From contig JASEVX010000007.1 of the NCBI GenBank assembly GCA_031761405.1, forward strand, positions 63,669,573 to 63,733,572: 64,000 bases of DNA, in the 5' to 3' direction. The DNA is from Serripes groenlandicus. Its lineage: Eukaryota > Mollusca > Bivalvia > Cardiida > Cardiidae. Shown piece after piece: positions 45,184 through 56,620 of this stretch (position 1 is its first letter; each line of letters starts with the position of its first letter). The position numbers and the translations under genes were made by a program. The notes under the pieces were generated by a model. It was given only the letters and a program-made list of their open reading frames with translations. It had not been told where the DNA came from and ran no database searches.

Positions 45184-45415
45184 TTGTTTGATTGTTTGTG
45201 TGGTGTTTTACGCCGCCTTCCACATGAATTGAGTAACATCACGGCATTTGCCCATTTACCCATTTTTCCGATGAATTAGTCGTAATACTACCCAATCGAG
45301 TGGGCACAGCCATTACTACCACTTTAAAAGACTTTGTTTGACTCGGCATGGGATCGAAGATGCGATTTCCCGCACCCGAGGCGGATCGCTATAGCACAAT
45401 TCCACCGAGACCGTA
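45184..45415 (-). mobile_element. tRNA-derived SINE, family 2
   Basis: Tail TTTGATTGTTTGTGTGGTGT at the left; body CCATTACTACCACTTTAAAA; head with GGGATCGAAGATGCGA (B box region) and CCCGAGGCGGATCGCTATA (anticodon-arm region). Near full length. Confidence 0.72.
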
Positions 45416-45889
45416 TGTCGTGTAATAAATTTAAAAATACTGATAATTAAATACAGATAGTAATACAATGCAACGGCGCAAAATATTATTTTCTTGAAGC
45501 GTATAAGAAGAGAACGTGTGTTAATATATCTTGAAAGAGATGAAATTGTAACATTATTTTGTTTTATTCATTTATGCATTTTTGTTAAAGAAAACTTTTT
45601 TAGATATACCCCAATTACAGCTTTGAACCCAGGAACAAGTTTAAAAGCATCAACAGGTGCATTTTCCGTCCGTCCAGCTATTCACAAATCGCCAGATATG
45701 TGAGGTTGGTAATAGCATTGGTTTTAATCAAAGTTTTATTTTTGCGACTTACGGCTATGACGTGTTATTTCATTGTATTACGTACGAGCTGTTTATTGAT
45801 TGCGGATAAGGTGGTCTGTTTTCTCTCATATGCCTCCTTATCAACAAAAATAAAATCTACCTTCTACATGGTTGATTGGCTTGCCCAAT

Positions 45890-46240
45890 TATAAAAATCA
45901 TCATCGCTTTCAATAAGCGCATTTCCCTGCCTGGTAGCCTCATCCGCCACTCGTTTTGTTGTGCCCCCTAGACCGTCGCATGCACTTTTGTCGTGACTAG
46001 CTTCAAAATATGTCCAACCGGTGTCACATTCCTACAAGGTATTTTAGTTAGCAAGCAAGTGAAACGAATTTCCCGAGATGTAACGCGCCAATAACATATA
46101 TTTCGGCTGCAACCGACAAAATGTTGCAAGAGACACTTTAAATTCCGTATTCTCTGCGCGAAACTTTCGATGCAGATTTTGCATATTATCTTTTAGAACA
46201 TTTGTCTGACAACCCTCTTTAACATTGCCTGTTCCTGGTT
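45890..46240 (-). pseudogene. Remnant of an unnamed, possibly transposon-borne gene (HDKSACDGLGGTTKR motif)
   Basis: On the minus strand 46225-46075 reads VKEGCQTNVLKDNMQNLHRK then FCRLQPKYMLLARYIS, and 46025-45890 reads ECDTGWTYFEASHDKSACDG then LGGTTKRVADEATRQGNALI. These follow a protein family I recall from invertebrate genomes with motifs like SFCxLRPxxVL and SHGKGxCDGxGGxxKR; it has no name I can give. A stop and a frame change separate the two blocks. Sequence to 46850 on the same strand may be further decayed parts. Confidence 0.5.
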
Positions 46241-46499
46241 GAACTTGGCATTTATCTACTCTATGAAGAAACTCCTAAATTGTCTTTAATACTATTTTGG
46301 AAATGCTCCTCCTTTTCTCCACATAATTCGAACTTTGATTTTGAAAATACTCTATGATAATTCTATGCTCATGCCCATGTTAATGATGCATCGGTACATT
46401 TTAACAACTTGTCCCGCTACTTGTGTGTGTGTCAACGCACATTCCTTCCTCGTGCTCGCCTCTTTGATTCCTTTCATTTCTTAAACTGACACACTTGCC

Positions 46500-46620
46500 A
46501 ATAACAGTTTCCTAAATACCATTTTCTTACTGCGTGATAACATTTTCCTAAATGCCATTTTCTTACTGCGTGATAACAGTTTCTTAAATACTAGTTTCTT
46601 ACTGCGTGATAATAGTTTCA
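46500..46620. repeat. Short tandem repeat, 36-bp unit, three copies
   Basis: Unit CAGTTTCCTAAATACCATTT + TCTTACTGCGTGATAA, diverged in the last copy. Confidence 0.8.
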
Positions 46621-47375
46621 TGTGTTCCGTTTCTCTTTTTGTCTAGCTTTTCGCGGACATGTTTATTTGGGTTGCAATTGGAACTTTATCTGTCAGCTTA
46701 TTAGCCATAGTTGTCTTAATTCTATCAACTCGATTTGACTTTTCTTTCTGAATTATTCGATTGATGTTTAAGTTGAGCAATAGCCTTATGTGCTCTGGCT
46801 ATAGCACGAGTCCTTGCTTTACTTGCAACAATCACATGGCCAGCCATCCGTACTGCTGACAGTGTATTCTATCATTTGCAGAAGGGTCCTTTGTACTATT
46901 ATTTCCAGAGTCCCCTTTAATAAAACCACTTTCATTTTGTCGTTTTATTCAGGAATAAAAAATCATCGCAGTAGTTCCTTCTTTCTAGCTCGTGCCGGTT
47001 TCACATTTGCATAGTGTTCTTTCATTATACTACTCAAATCTTCAGCTGGAACGTAGTTCATTCACTTGTAATGCGATGACGCAAACTCGGGCAACTCAGC
47101 CGAAGGAACTCGTCAAACACAATATTGTCTCATACAGATGCAATAACCAATATCATATTATAAAGTGCATTGTTTAAGGCTACGTCACGTAGGAAGAATT
47201 GTTTCTATAATCTTTTATTTCTCTCACGTACACATATTTTACAGCATGAGGAATATCAATAAATACATACAAGTGTTTATAATAACTAACCTAGATATGG
47301 ACAAAAAAAAGAGATTTCCTAATTTATTCAGTTATTATGAAGGAAAAAAAGCAATATGAACGCCCACAAGAAGTA

Positions 47376-48401
47376 CGAGGGTCAGTCGTAAAGTTCTCGG
47401 ACTCTGCGTATCATTTCGATACTACTTGTTTTAAAACCAAAATAAACCAAACGTTGGAAAGATAGATACTTACTGAAGTGATGTTGCAAATTTTACAGAA
47501 AATAACCAGCAGACTATTTTATAACAACACATTGTTACACATAACCATCAACCGCACGGAGCACTTTGTACACATAACGCGACGTCACTTCTAACGTCAG
47601 GCCTTTTCAAAGTATTCAACACATTAATTAACACATTTCTGGTGTCTCCCCACCAACTTATCGAGCACACTTTATTGTTCGGCTCATCTTTTAATATGTT
47701 ATGAACCGTTACGAGGCTCAAAGCCTATGATGATGCGATTTTGCAACCGACCTTTGTCTGTTGTCGGTAACTTCGCGTGTTACAGCATGAACATCTGTCA
47801 CTTAATGTTGGTCGACCGACTTTAGAGCTGTTTTAAAGTTCTTCTCTGTCGTCTTTGTACAGTCGATACCAATCAAACACTATTGTTAGGCTGACCTTTC
47901 TATTCGGGTCCCGTTCCATGAATTTAAAAGTATCTGTAGGAGTTATTCTGCATTTGCGCAATATTTTATCACCGAACGTTGCTCCGTGCGAAATGACGTT
48001 GGCGTTTTAACGATTGCACCTGTTGAAGGGTAGCATTCATCAACCTGCGATTCCATACTTGTTATGACGGATATGACGTCAAAACTTTCAGGAAGCATTC
48101 AAAAGATATGATTCTGAAAACATGTCTGAAATCATGACGTTAACGCGCCAAGTTTTGAAGATTTGAGATAGAAAACATCTAGATTATGTTCCTAAATATG
48201 TATGATTTCAAACTTCTCCGTACCATGTAAACTGCATTATTGAATTTAAATGCAAAAAGCATTTATATCAAATAATTACATGTAAGTTTTTCTTTACATG
48301 ACTATAAAACATCATATTTTAATATTTCCGAGTATTAATACGAATTGATAAAAAATGCGTATTTTATGAGAACAGTCCGGGAAATTTACGACAGACCCTA
48401 G
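47376..48401 (-). mobile_element. Decayed mariner-like transposon
   Basis: Ends are inverted: CGAGGGTCAGTCGTAAAGTT and, from the right, CTAGGGTCTGTCGTAAATTT, each followed outside by TA, the mariner/Tc1 target. Read on the minus strand, 47930-47780 gives RDPNRKVSLTIVFDWYRLYK, then DDREELKNSSKVGRPTLSD-like sequence across a stop, which matches the N-terminal part of mariner transposases (VFEWYKRFKDGRE...GRPSTS). Stops and frameshifts are many and the catalytic region is about 300 bp short of full size, so it cannot be active. Confidence 0.68.
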
Positions 48402-48405
48402 TATA

Positions 48406-49560
48406 TACGTCAGAATAGCATTCATCATTTGTAATCTTTTCTTTTTGCAATTTGAGAACTTAAATGTCGATGCATATGACTACAGGGATTAAGACTCAGT
48501 TATGTTTCATAGAAAAAAGTGTTGACAGACGTAGGGGGATAACCAGGCAAATACACTCAAAATGGAATTGTTTGTTTACATACGTATATGCATATACTGA
48601 ACATCTCTCTCTCTCTCTCTCTCTCTCTTATATAGTTATATAATACTTCACTGAATAACGAATGCAAACATAAGCAAAATTCTCATATTAAACGAAATCA
48701 GTTATTCTAGGTTACCAAATAAAATGACAAGTCTCCGAATGTGTAAATATGATAGTTAAGTGTAATTCAGTATTAGGATATCACTACACTATTTACTCGA
48801 GTTTGCAAACACTCTCCATGATCAAATAACCCTTTGTAAGTTGTAACCCTTTGTAAATGAAATGAATGCGTAACATCTTTTCCTTTTGACAAAATAAATT
48901 TGTTTGGAATTTTTTGATAGTATTTTCCACCTGAAAACAGTGTGGCACAAGGAGACAATGCTCAATTGATTACACTTTGCATAACATGCTGTAAATTAAG
49001 AAGGCAATTTATTGATTTCGGGGTGCTCATAGTAATAAGCACTTTGAAAAAGTGCTGTTCTCCTTTTCCCCTGCATGTACATGACAATCATTTACTATTG
49101 ATAAGTGATGAGTTGTATGCATTGGAAGAGACCTGGAGAATACTTACAAAGCAAACAGCTAAATAAAACACTGTGTGAAAACAGGTTGATATATGCACAA
49201 TTACAATAACGCTTGACAATTCCTATACAGCTGTGTACGAGGGTAAACAACCACAGACAACGAACAAAAACAAACAGGATGAACACCTGGAAGTCAAAAA
49301 TAGATCTACTGAGTATTGCCATAATGCCGCCTTCTTCATTTTTTGTGTGCAAATATTTCAAACGCTGTGATAGGGATAAAAGTGTTACGTGCATCTATAT
49401 GTGTGTATACGTCCATTCGTGAAGTAATGCTTTTAATCTGGAAATGTCCAAGAAAAGCGAAATAACAAAACACGAAAGTAAGTGATTATTGATTATCTAT
49501 GATGTTATCGGGTTAACTGGTTAACCGATCCGAAGATCAAACGATTAACCGGTTATGAAT
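48406..49560. other. No gene recognised
   Basis: Only a (CT)12 run and, at 49500-49570, a few alternating ACCGGTT / AACCGGTTA-type palindromes (GGTTAACTGGTTAACCGATC, GATTAACCGGTTATGAATAC). Open frames overlap on both strands and none stands out. Confidence 0.4.
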
Positions 49561-49699
49561 ACCGGTAATCGTTGACATCCTTACCTGAAACCTAATATAT
49601 ATATATATATATATATCTGCCAATATATATTTCTTTGTGATTTGTAGCAATTGTTGTCGAGTCCGTTTGCATTGAGCTCGACATAGCTGTCACAATGGC

Positions 49700-50340
49700 G
49701 GTTTGATGTATGTACGTGTGCGTGCGTGCGTCCGTGCGACCGTCTGTCCAAACCTTGTCCGGCCCGCATCTTAACCATGCATCATAGGATTTCCAAGAAA
49801 TTTGGCACAAACGTTCACCATGATGAGGCGGTGTGTAGAGTACAAGACCCATGCATGTACATCAAATGCCAAGGTCACACTTAGAGGTCAAAGATCAAAA
49901 TGAGTACTGTTTGATAGAACTATACCTTGTACAGGTCGCATCTTAACCATGCATCATAGGATTTCCAAGAAACTTGGCATACACGTTCACCATAATGAGA
50001 CAGCGTGTCGCGCATAAGACCCATGTCTGTACCTCAAATGTCAAGGTCACACTTAGAGGTCAAAGATCAAAATGAGTGCTGTTTGATAGGACTGTACCTT
50101 GTCCGGCCAACATCTCAACCATGCATCATATAATTTCCAAGTTACGTGTCACACATGTTAACAATGAAAATGTGAAGTGCCGCGCACAAGACCTAGGCAT
50201 GTACCTTAATGGTCAAAGACACACTTAAGGGTTAAATGTGAAAATGAGAAACTATGCTTCATAGGATTTCCAGGTTACTCGGCACACAATTTCACCATGA
50301 TGTGGTGATGTTGGCAAACGTAAAAAAAAAATTGCAAAAA
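49700..50340. repeat. Diverged tandem repeat, ~175-bp unit, 3+ copies
   Basis: Units contain CCTTGTCCGGCCCGCATCTT, AACCATGCATCATAGGATTT + CCAAGAAA, TTGGCACAAACGTTCACCAT, GATGA...AAGACCCATG and CAAGGTCACACTTAGAGGTC. It begins with an alternating TGCGTGCGTCCGT stretch. This is a common type in bivalve genomes. Confidence 0.75.
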
Positions 50341-51135
50341 AGGAGACTGTTCTCTTTTAATCCTTTCTCACTTGTAGACGCGTTTTGATGCATATGCAGC
50401 AGACATTTTTTGTCATTACTGTTCTAAAGTTTGATGCTGTATCAGTTACAAGTATGTGTTTGGTAAACTTCTCAATAAGATCTAAACAAATACTCACTTT
50501 CCTATGGTTTCGTATGCTTTTGTCCACTACTAACAACACTTTTTTACATAATTAAATGTCCATATTCCAAAAGTGGGATTTAAGTACCAAAACGCAAAAT
50601 ATTCCATTAATCAAAAGATATTCAGTTAAAGGTTTTATTATTTAATTAGGATAAGTACATGTGTCTTTCAATACATGTGTCGGTGTGTAAAATTATTCCT
50701 ATGTTAAATATACCTGAACCTTTCATGCACAAAATATACACAAAATATACTAAAAATGATGTATGTCAGAATAATGTGGTATCTCAAAAATAAAAAGAAA
50801 ATGTTGGGTTTGTGTTCTTTTTACATTTTACACCCACTTCGCTATCGCAGAAGGTCCTTACCTGCTAAAAGGTCAACTCTTGGTCAGCCTGTGTTGCAAT
50901 TGCATGGACAAAACCTTTAAAGCGGGCCCAAGATGTTGCCTGTGGGCATCTAGTTTTACAGTATTTGGTTGTAGGTTTTTGCATTGTTATCTTTCAGTTG
51001 TTTTGATCATAGGGGCCTGGGACGCTTTAAAAAAAAAGAGTATTCAATTATATATAGACAAGGGATGTGACTTCCTCGTCGGTCGGATTTGAACCATGGT
51101 TGCATATTTATATAAGAAGGCATTTCTCATTCTGA
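50341..51135. other. No gene recognised; MITE-end fragment
   Basis: TTTCTCACTTGTAGACGCGT + TTTGATGCATATGCAGCAGA at 50364 is an end of the 14410-type MITE without its partner. The rest is AT-rich. Confidence 0.45.
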
Positions 51136-51139
51136 TAAG

Positions 51140-54100
51140 TTTATAATATGCCACCAGCTGCAAAGTGAAAGCCGCATCTGGATATAGTCAGGGCTATTAG
51201 GGATATTTTGGTTCAGATATTCCAAAAGCACCAAATTTGGCCCAGAGGTTGCCCATGCCATACTTGTTACATTTTTGACGGCCGCCAAGACAGGCGCCTC
51301 ATAGGGCCGCCATATTGGCAAAATACAAAATGGCCGCCATCCGGGTTAGATGTCAATCGCAGGTAAAAAACTAAAAGGGCTAGAATCATTTATGATACCA
51401 CATTTTGGGGGTTTTCGAGGTCGGGGAATCTGATTCAGATGTCATTTCAATGATCTGAGGTCAAGTTTACCCTTCATTGACACGATAAAGGTCGTTTTAG
51501 GGGTTAACCCGGTGTTTTTGGTATCCCTTCAAGGTCACTTTAAAATCATTAACGATTATTCAGGAACAATTGTAATTAAAGTAATTCCGAGACATCTGCA
51601 GTGACTCAATGTTCAATATACAATACAGGATTACTAATGTTTACTATTACTATATATACGTTCTGGCTTGTACTCAACGATTACATCAATAAGTACTACT
51701 GGTCTTCACAACCGTTATTAAAACACCCGCCTTCGCATTTGCGGAGGGCCGTGCTTCGGACACATGTGAGGTTGCATTTGCACCTTCCTGTGTATGCATT
51801 GAGGCAGCCAGAGTGCAAGAGAATGGCACATGTCACTGAAGCGTCGTTGAGAGTGGTCCATAGTGGTTGCGATGTACTGGTGCCATCTTTGTGCCAGCCC
51901 CACTCACTGAAGTCAGGAATTTCCTGCTTGACCGAGGTGGCCTGATGACAGTAGAAACTCGCCTGTAGTAGTGCTTGCTTTACATGCTGGAACAGCCCGG
52001 CTTGGGTAGGTGGAATGTTTTCCAGCAGTTTGCTTCCAGTGGTGAAGAATTTATGTCTGGCCGTGTTGACACCAGCTGCACTACACCCCTTGTTATACAT
52101 GACTATGGCTAAGCGTTTGAGGCTCTGCATATGCACAAACTCATGAATGAAGAGGTCAGGGTCATGTGTGAGAGCCACTAGTATGGCGTTGAGATCCGGT
52201 ATGATTGTCCATGCTGCCCATGCTGTCTTCTTGACTCATCTAAGAAACTGTGAAGTTGTGTAACACCCCGTTACAATTTTGACACATCCAGATCAGAGTA
52301 TGTATGGACTGGTATGTCAGGGTAGTCTTACCAGTACCGAATAACATCCAGAGCTCTGATAGGCTGAGAGACTCGAAAAAGCGGATTGTCAAAACTACGA
52401 CATGACTGTCCACAGTGTAAACATAGGTTGTTGTATGACCCCACTTTGCCGCATGTGCCAGATGTAGGAGGATCCTGGTGTCCACCTTGGAATGGTTGCA
52501 CGGCTGAAGTTTTGTAAGGTAACAATGCTTGTTGGAGAGCAAGTCTCAAAGCGGGTACTCAGGACCAGCTTTCCGGTCATGTCAGCCTAGGAGATCTATG
52601 TACTGATGAAAGAGAACAGCTCCTATTTGTTCTCCTCATTTTTCAGGAATCCGCTGTTCCAGTCACGCTTAGGGATTGGAGTACTGCCATCGCCGACTCT
52701 TGTCCGTGACCCATTCCCGTGTCGATGCTGCGTGAGATTGTTGAGGTTTCTTCCTCTGGGTAATTATCCCATACAATGTCAATGCGTTGGGTACTACTTG
52801 TTATTTGGGCTTCCAGATATGGTACAATGTGGGGTGACACATACTCGCTGAATGTCTTTGCTGTTGTGGGTCGCATCATGTGGATAACAGCCAGCTGATA
52901 TATCAAACAACAAGTCGGTGGCTTGTTTGGCACATTGAGGCACTGAGGAATGTCTTATCCCAGATCTCAGCACACCTCGATTCGCCAGGCTCGATGGCTC
53001 TCTCTGATTTTCGAACCGAAAGAAGTCTGTCATGCCGGCATCGGGACGTGACTGGAGTGAGAAGAAAAGTTGTGTGATTAACATCATATTCTGCCTCTGG
53101 ACGCCACTGTCCTTTATACCTTTTGTCTTTGGGTAAGGTCGGTAAGTATGTTATTCCACTTGAGTTTATCATATTCTGGTACTGAAGCCTTTTCCAATAT
53201 TCCCATGGCATATGCTACATGCAGGGTTTGACCAGCTTCACGGATTTGAAATAGAGAAGTAGCAACGGCACGTTCCATGACATTCTTTGTATCGAGTACT
53301 ATGAGCTCCTGACAAGCAGCAAGGAATGGATTGTACAGCTACTCTACCACCTTGATGAAAGATAACACATCCTTTTGAAATTTTAATTGCAAGCTGTGTA
53401 AATCATCATGATTAGCGGTGGATGACAATGATGGGTCATTGACGTTCTCAAATTCCTCAATTACCCGCATACAGCCAGGTACGGCCAGCATAAACATTGT
53501 AAGGGCTTCAGGCTTCTCATTAAGTCCGACAGCTCCACCATGTGTCTGGAGGCTTTTGTTGGACTGTTCATGGGCTTTGCTTAACTTTCTAGCTGATTTC
53601 TGAACAACAAAATTGCCCTTCAGGAATTCAGCATGTACTTGAGGGTGCTTCTCGGCTAGCTCCATCATGTCGCGTACATGTATCGGCAGCCAACGCGCAT
53701 AGTTTGTGTGGTTCATTGCGGAAACCAGCCGCAGAGGTTGTCACATGCTTGCACATATAGTCACCCTCCCGCAGTGACCGCACAATACGAGACATCAGCA
53801 GCTCCAGCTCGATTATGGCCGAACAGAACTTCAATTGGGGTAGTTTCTGACAATACTCTGAGTAGGCGGTCTGCTTGAGCAGGGAAAGGGAGATGAGGGA
53901 GACTTGATTGGCGTACCATGTGCGATTGATGCGATGCTTATTGAGTGCAGACTGTGCTCGACCAGATGTCAGGACCTCACCCTGAGAAAGCACGGTGTCC
54001 CACCCAGAGTCGAGCAGCAGCTTCCCTTAAGATACATCTTGTCTTCAATATGCAGTCCACCCATCAGAACTACCATGCTTGTCGTCTCCCAAAGTGTCAG

Positions 54101-55400
54101 GATATTGTCATTGGATGAGTTTGATGAGAGCATACAGTGGCTGATCTGCACCAAGAACGCTGAGCTGACCTTAGTTGAGGAACTCAGTCACCTGCATCGT
54201 CAGCTTCGTTGAAGATGCAGCCTTGTATGGGAATAGGGGGTAGACCCCGATCTCGGCAGGGGACGTCATCGGCTCGTCGCTTGCTAGCGTGGAGTTGTAT
54301 CCCGACCAGGTGATTACGCCATCCTCTGCCAGCGTGTCTTGCTTCAGCACCCTGGTGACGTGTGTCATCCACGCCTCATCCTTGACCTTGGCACCTCGCA
54401 CATCAATGGTAGGTCTGACTTGCCGAGTCTGTGTGCAAAGACATCTGTTTGAGTGAGTTTGACTGGGGCTTGATCATGTAAGCATCTGGTAGCTTTGGAA
54501 TTGATGTGTCGGAGGTGTCAAGCTTGATGGGAGACCGCTTCACTTCAAGATTCTCGTGAGAGAGATATTTGGTCACGCTCAGGGCATATCCGTGGAACTC
54601 ATCAGGTGAGAAGTTGCCCTAAGCCTTGCTTTCTATATTATCCACATCAGGGGTGGTGAAGACCTTGAGATGGCTGTTGGTTTGTAGCACCACTCCATCG
54701 TGAGAATACACGGCACGCGCAACACTTCGCTCAACATCCATGACGCGATTGTACAATACTGAGATACCCTGTTCGTGGACAATCTAAATATGTTTTTTGT
54801 CACATCTGTGTCCATGCAGAATGAGGCCATGATTCAGAGGGAAGGGCGTTTCTCACTCCTTGTTGTGTCGTACTGCAGCTGTCTTGACGGCATGGTGCAT
54901 ACCCTTACTAGTATTGTAGATAAGCAAATGTGAGATCTTACATGCGATCTTCTCCCTCGCATCCAGATTGGTATCTCCACCGATCTTCTAACGTCCATGA
55001 TGATGAACACCGGGGCACTACGTTGAAGAAACTCCTCATTTCCTGACGCCATGAAGCAGCTAGGGAGACGGAACCGTCGAAAGGCTATTGACTCTGAAGA
55101 CAAAACTTGTGCATCATCACAGCAGCCCGCATGAATATAAGTGCGTCCTCTTGACCATTGTGTGAGCTATATGTCCTGGCAAGCTCATCAGCTCCCTTCA
55201 ATTTGTGAGATATGTAAATATTTTTCCTGCCTTTATTTCCCTTTGAAAACTGTGACATACAGCTAATAATGGTAACTGATTATGGGAATGGCGATGAGAT
55301 ACCAAAAACACCGGGTTGACCCCCAAAATGACTTTTATCATGTAGATAAAGCGTAAACTTGACCTCAGATCATTAAAATAACAGCTTTGCATCAAATTTC
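51140..55400 (-). mobile_element. ~4.3-kb element of the same family as 25594-29061, with unequal inverted ends
   Basis: 51426-51525 (ATGATCTGAGGTCAAGTTTA, CCCGGTGTTTTTGGTATC) is inverted at 55293-55395. The left side continues outwards for about 280 more bases with GGCCGCCA...AAAATGGCCGCCAT modules; the right side stops near 55400. In between lies a decayed minus-strand ORF. The right outer end seems lost. Confidence 0.62.
51697..54860 (-). pseudogene. Broken ORF of the 51-55 kb element, longer C-terminus than its relative
   Basis: From N to C on the minus strand: about 54401-54171 (GVITWSGYNSTLASDEPMTS), 54110-54040 (MVVLMGGLHIEDKMYLKGSC), 53945-53820 (NKHRINRTWYANQVSLISLS), 53716-53339 (NYARWLPIHVRDMMELAEKH, HPQVHAEFLKGNFVVQKSAR, HGGAVGLNEKPEAL), 53211-52640 (NSSGITYLPTLPK, TRVGDGSTPIPKRDWNSG), 52540-52300 (HSKVDTRILLHLAHAAK, DSHVVVLTIRFFESLSLSEL), and 52178-51696 (RHKFFTTGSKLLENIPPTQA, WGWHKDGTSTSQPLWTTLND, CGxxxAYTGRCKCNLTCVR). 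The NYARxLP and GGAxGL blocks align with HDYAQHIL and GAINGI in the other element. The last part is a cysteine-rich CXC-like segment. Stops and frameshifts occur at each block border. Function unknown; the family is likely transposon-borne. Confidence 0.65.
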
Positions 55401-55974
55401 TTCTTGTTTTTTATATGTTTAAAGGTTTGGACATTACTTGACAGCTTTCTTTTATTTGGGTTACTAGTGTTCAACATTATTCAAATTATATCACGTTTTG
55501 AAGCATGACTTAAAGAAAACAGATGCAGTTCAGTACATTTAAATAACCTGTGCAAGCAGACAGGATGTAAATATTTCGAACAAGAAGGCCAAGATGTGCC
55601 TATATTGCTCCCATAGCCTATATTAAAAGGTTACCAAGAGCAGAAAGGGTCAATATTGACGTAGGGATTAAACTTTTTACATGCTACGATCTATGTGATA
55701 TTCAGCATGTGAAGTTTAGTCGTGAAATGACAAGTTTAGTCCAGAAACCATTTGGTTTACGGTTTGCGTAACATTCACTGCAACTATAATGTGTCATACA
55801 AGATGAAGTTTCTCAATACTTTTTTACCAATAAACTGTTTTATATCCTCTAACTAGACCCATTAGATAAAAAAAAACATAGGTGCTTAAATATTAACATA
55901 TATTATGGTGTATTGCCTCTAGTTATAAGCTGAGTGTGACACAAGCTTAGGAAGGACAGGTGGAAGTATATTCA
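55401..55974. other. No gene recognised
   Basis: AT-rich. TTCAACATTATTCAAATTATATCACG at 55468 resembles an eroded SINE tail. Confidence 0.4.
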
Positions 55975-56130
55975 CCCTCCAGTTTAGCAGAAGTATGAGA
56001 GCAAAAACCGGGAGTATATAAACAAAAAAAATACGAAGTAATTAAAAAAGAAAAGAAAGATATGTATGATCAAGATTGAGCATTATGAAAGTTCACATGT
56101 ATAGTCAACATATAGCAAGATAATCTTTTT
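55975..56130. repeat. Second copy of the repeat at 1-560, internally deleted
   Basis: CCTCCAGTTTAGCAGAAGTA and GGGAGTATATAAACAAA match 1-55; AAAGTTCACATGTATAGTCA + ACATATAGCAAGA matches 535-570. The ~480 bases between are missing, replaced by a short A/G-rich piece. Confidence 0.65.
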
Positions 56131-56620
56131 TTTTTTTTTTTTTAAATGTCACTTTAATCGTTTTGGAAAATGGTCAAGTCAGTTCCCCAAGAGCAAAGAG
56201 TGAAAACCAGTTGGTATGAATCGTGCATCTCGAACGAAACATGAAACATTGAGTACGAATGCAATGAATTTTAGAAATCGGATAAATCGTGAAAACAGCG
56301 AAGTATTCATAGCGGAAGGAAGCAGAGACAACTTAATTATTCTATGGGAACCGATGACACATTGTCGTCTATTAAATAAGAATGACCAAAATCGCCAAGC
56401 GATGACATGCTGCATTTACAAATAATAGAACGGGTCACGTTATGGCCATGCGTATTGCATAGTTGGGTTAACGTTGTTTTTACAGTTTCTAGAATAATAC
56501 TGTTATATGAAGTAATTAAAATGAATCCTCATTGATTTTTTAAAGATTACCCATTTATTCAAAGATCTCAGACCTAGTCTCACTTTGCCAACTGTTTTTC
56601 ACTCTAAAAATCTTATCTTA
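56131..56620. other. No gene recognised
   Basis: A T run is at 56127-56143. Opposite-strand frames at 56179-56425 overlap and neither looks like protein. Confidence 0.4.

Noticed and set aside
49592..49852. 86-aa minus-strand ORF with His/Thr-rich segment
   Set aside because: Falls on the start of the 175-bp tandem repeat and an AT run; no protein features.
51601..51945. 114-aa plus-strand ORF
   Set aside because: Opposite strand of the ENIPPT/CXC-like block, which has the recognisable protein sequence.
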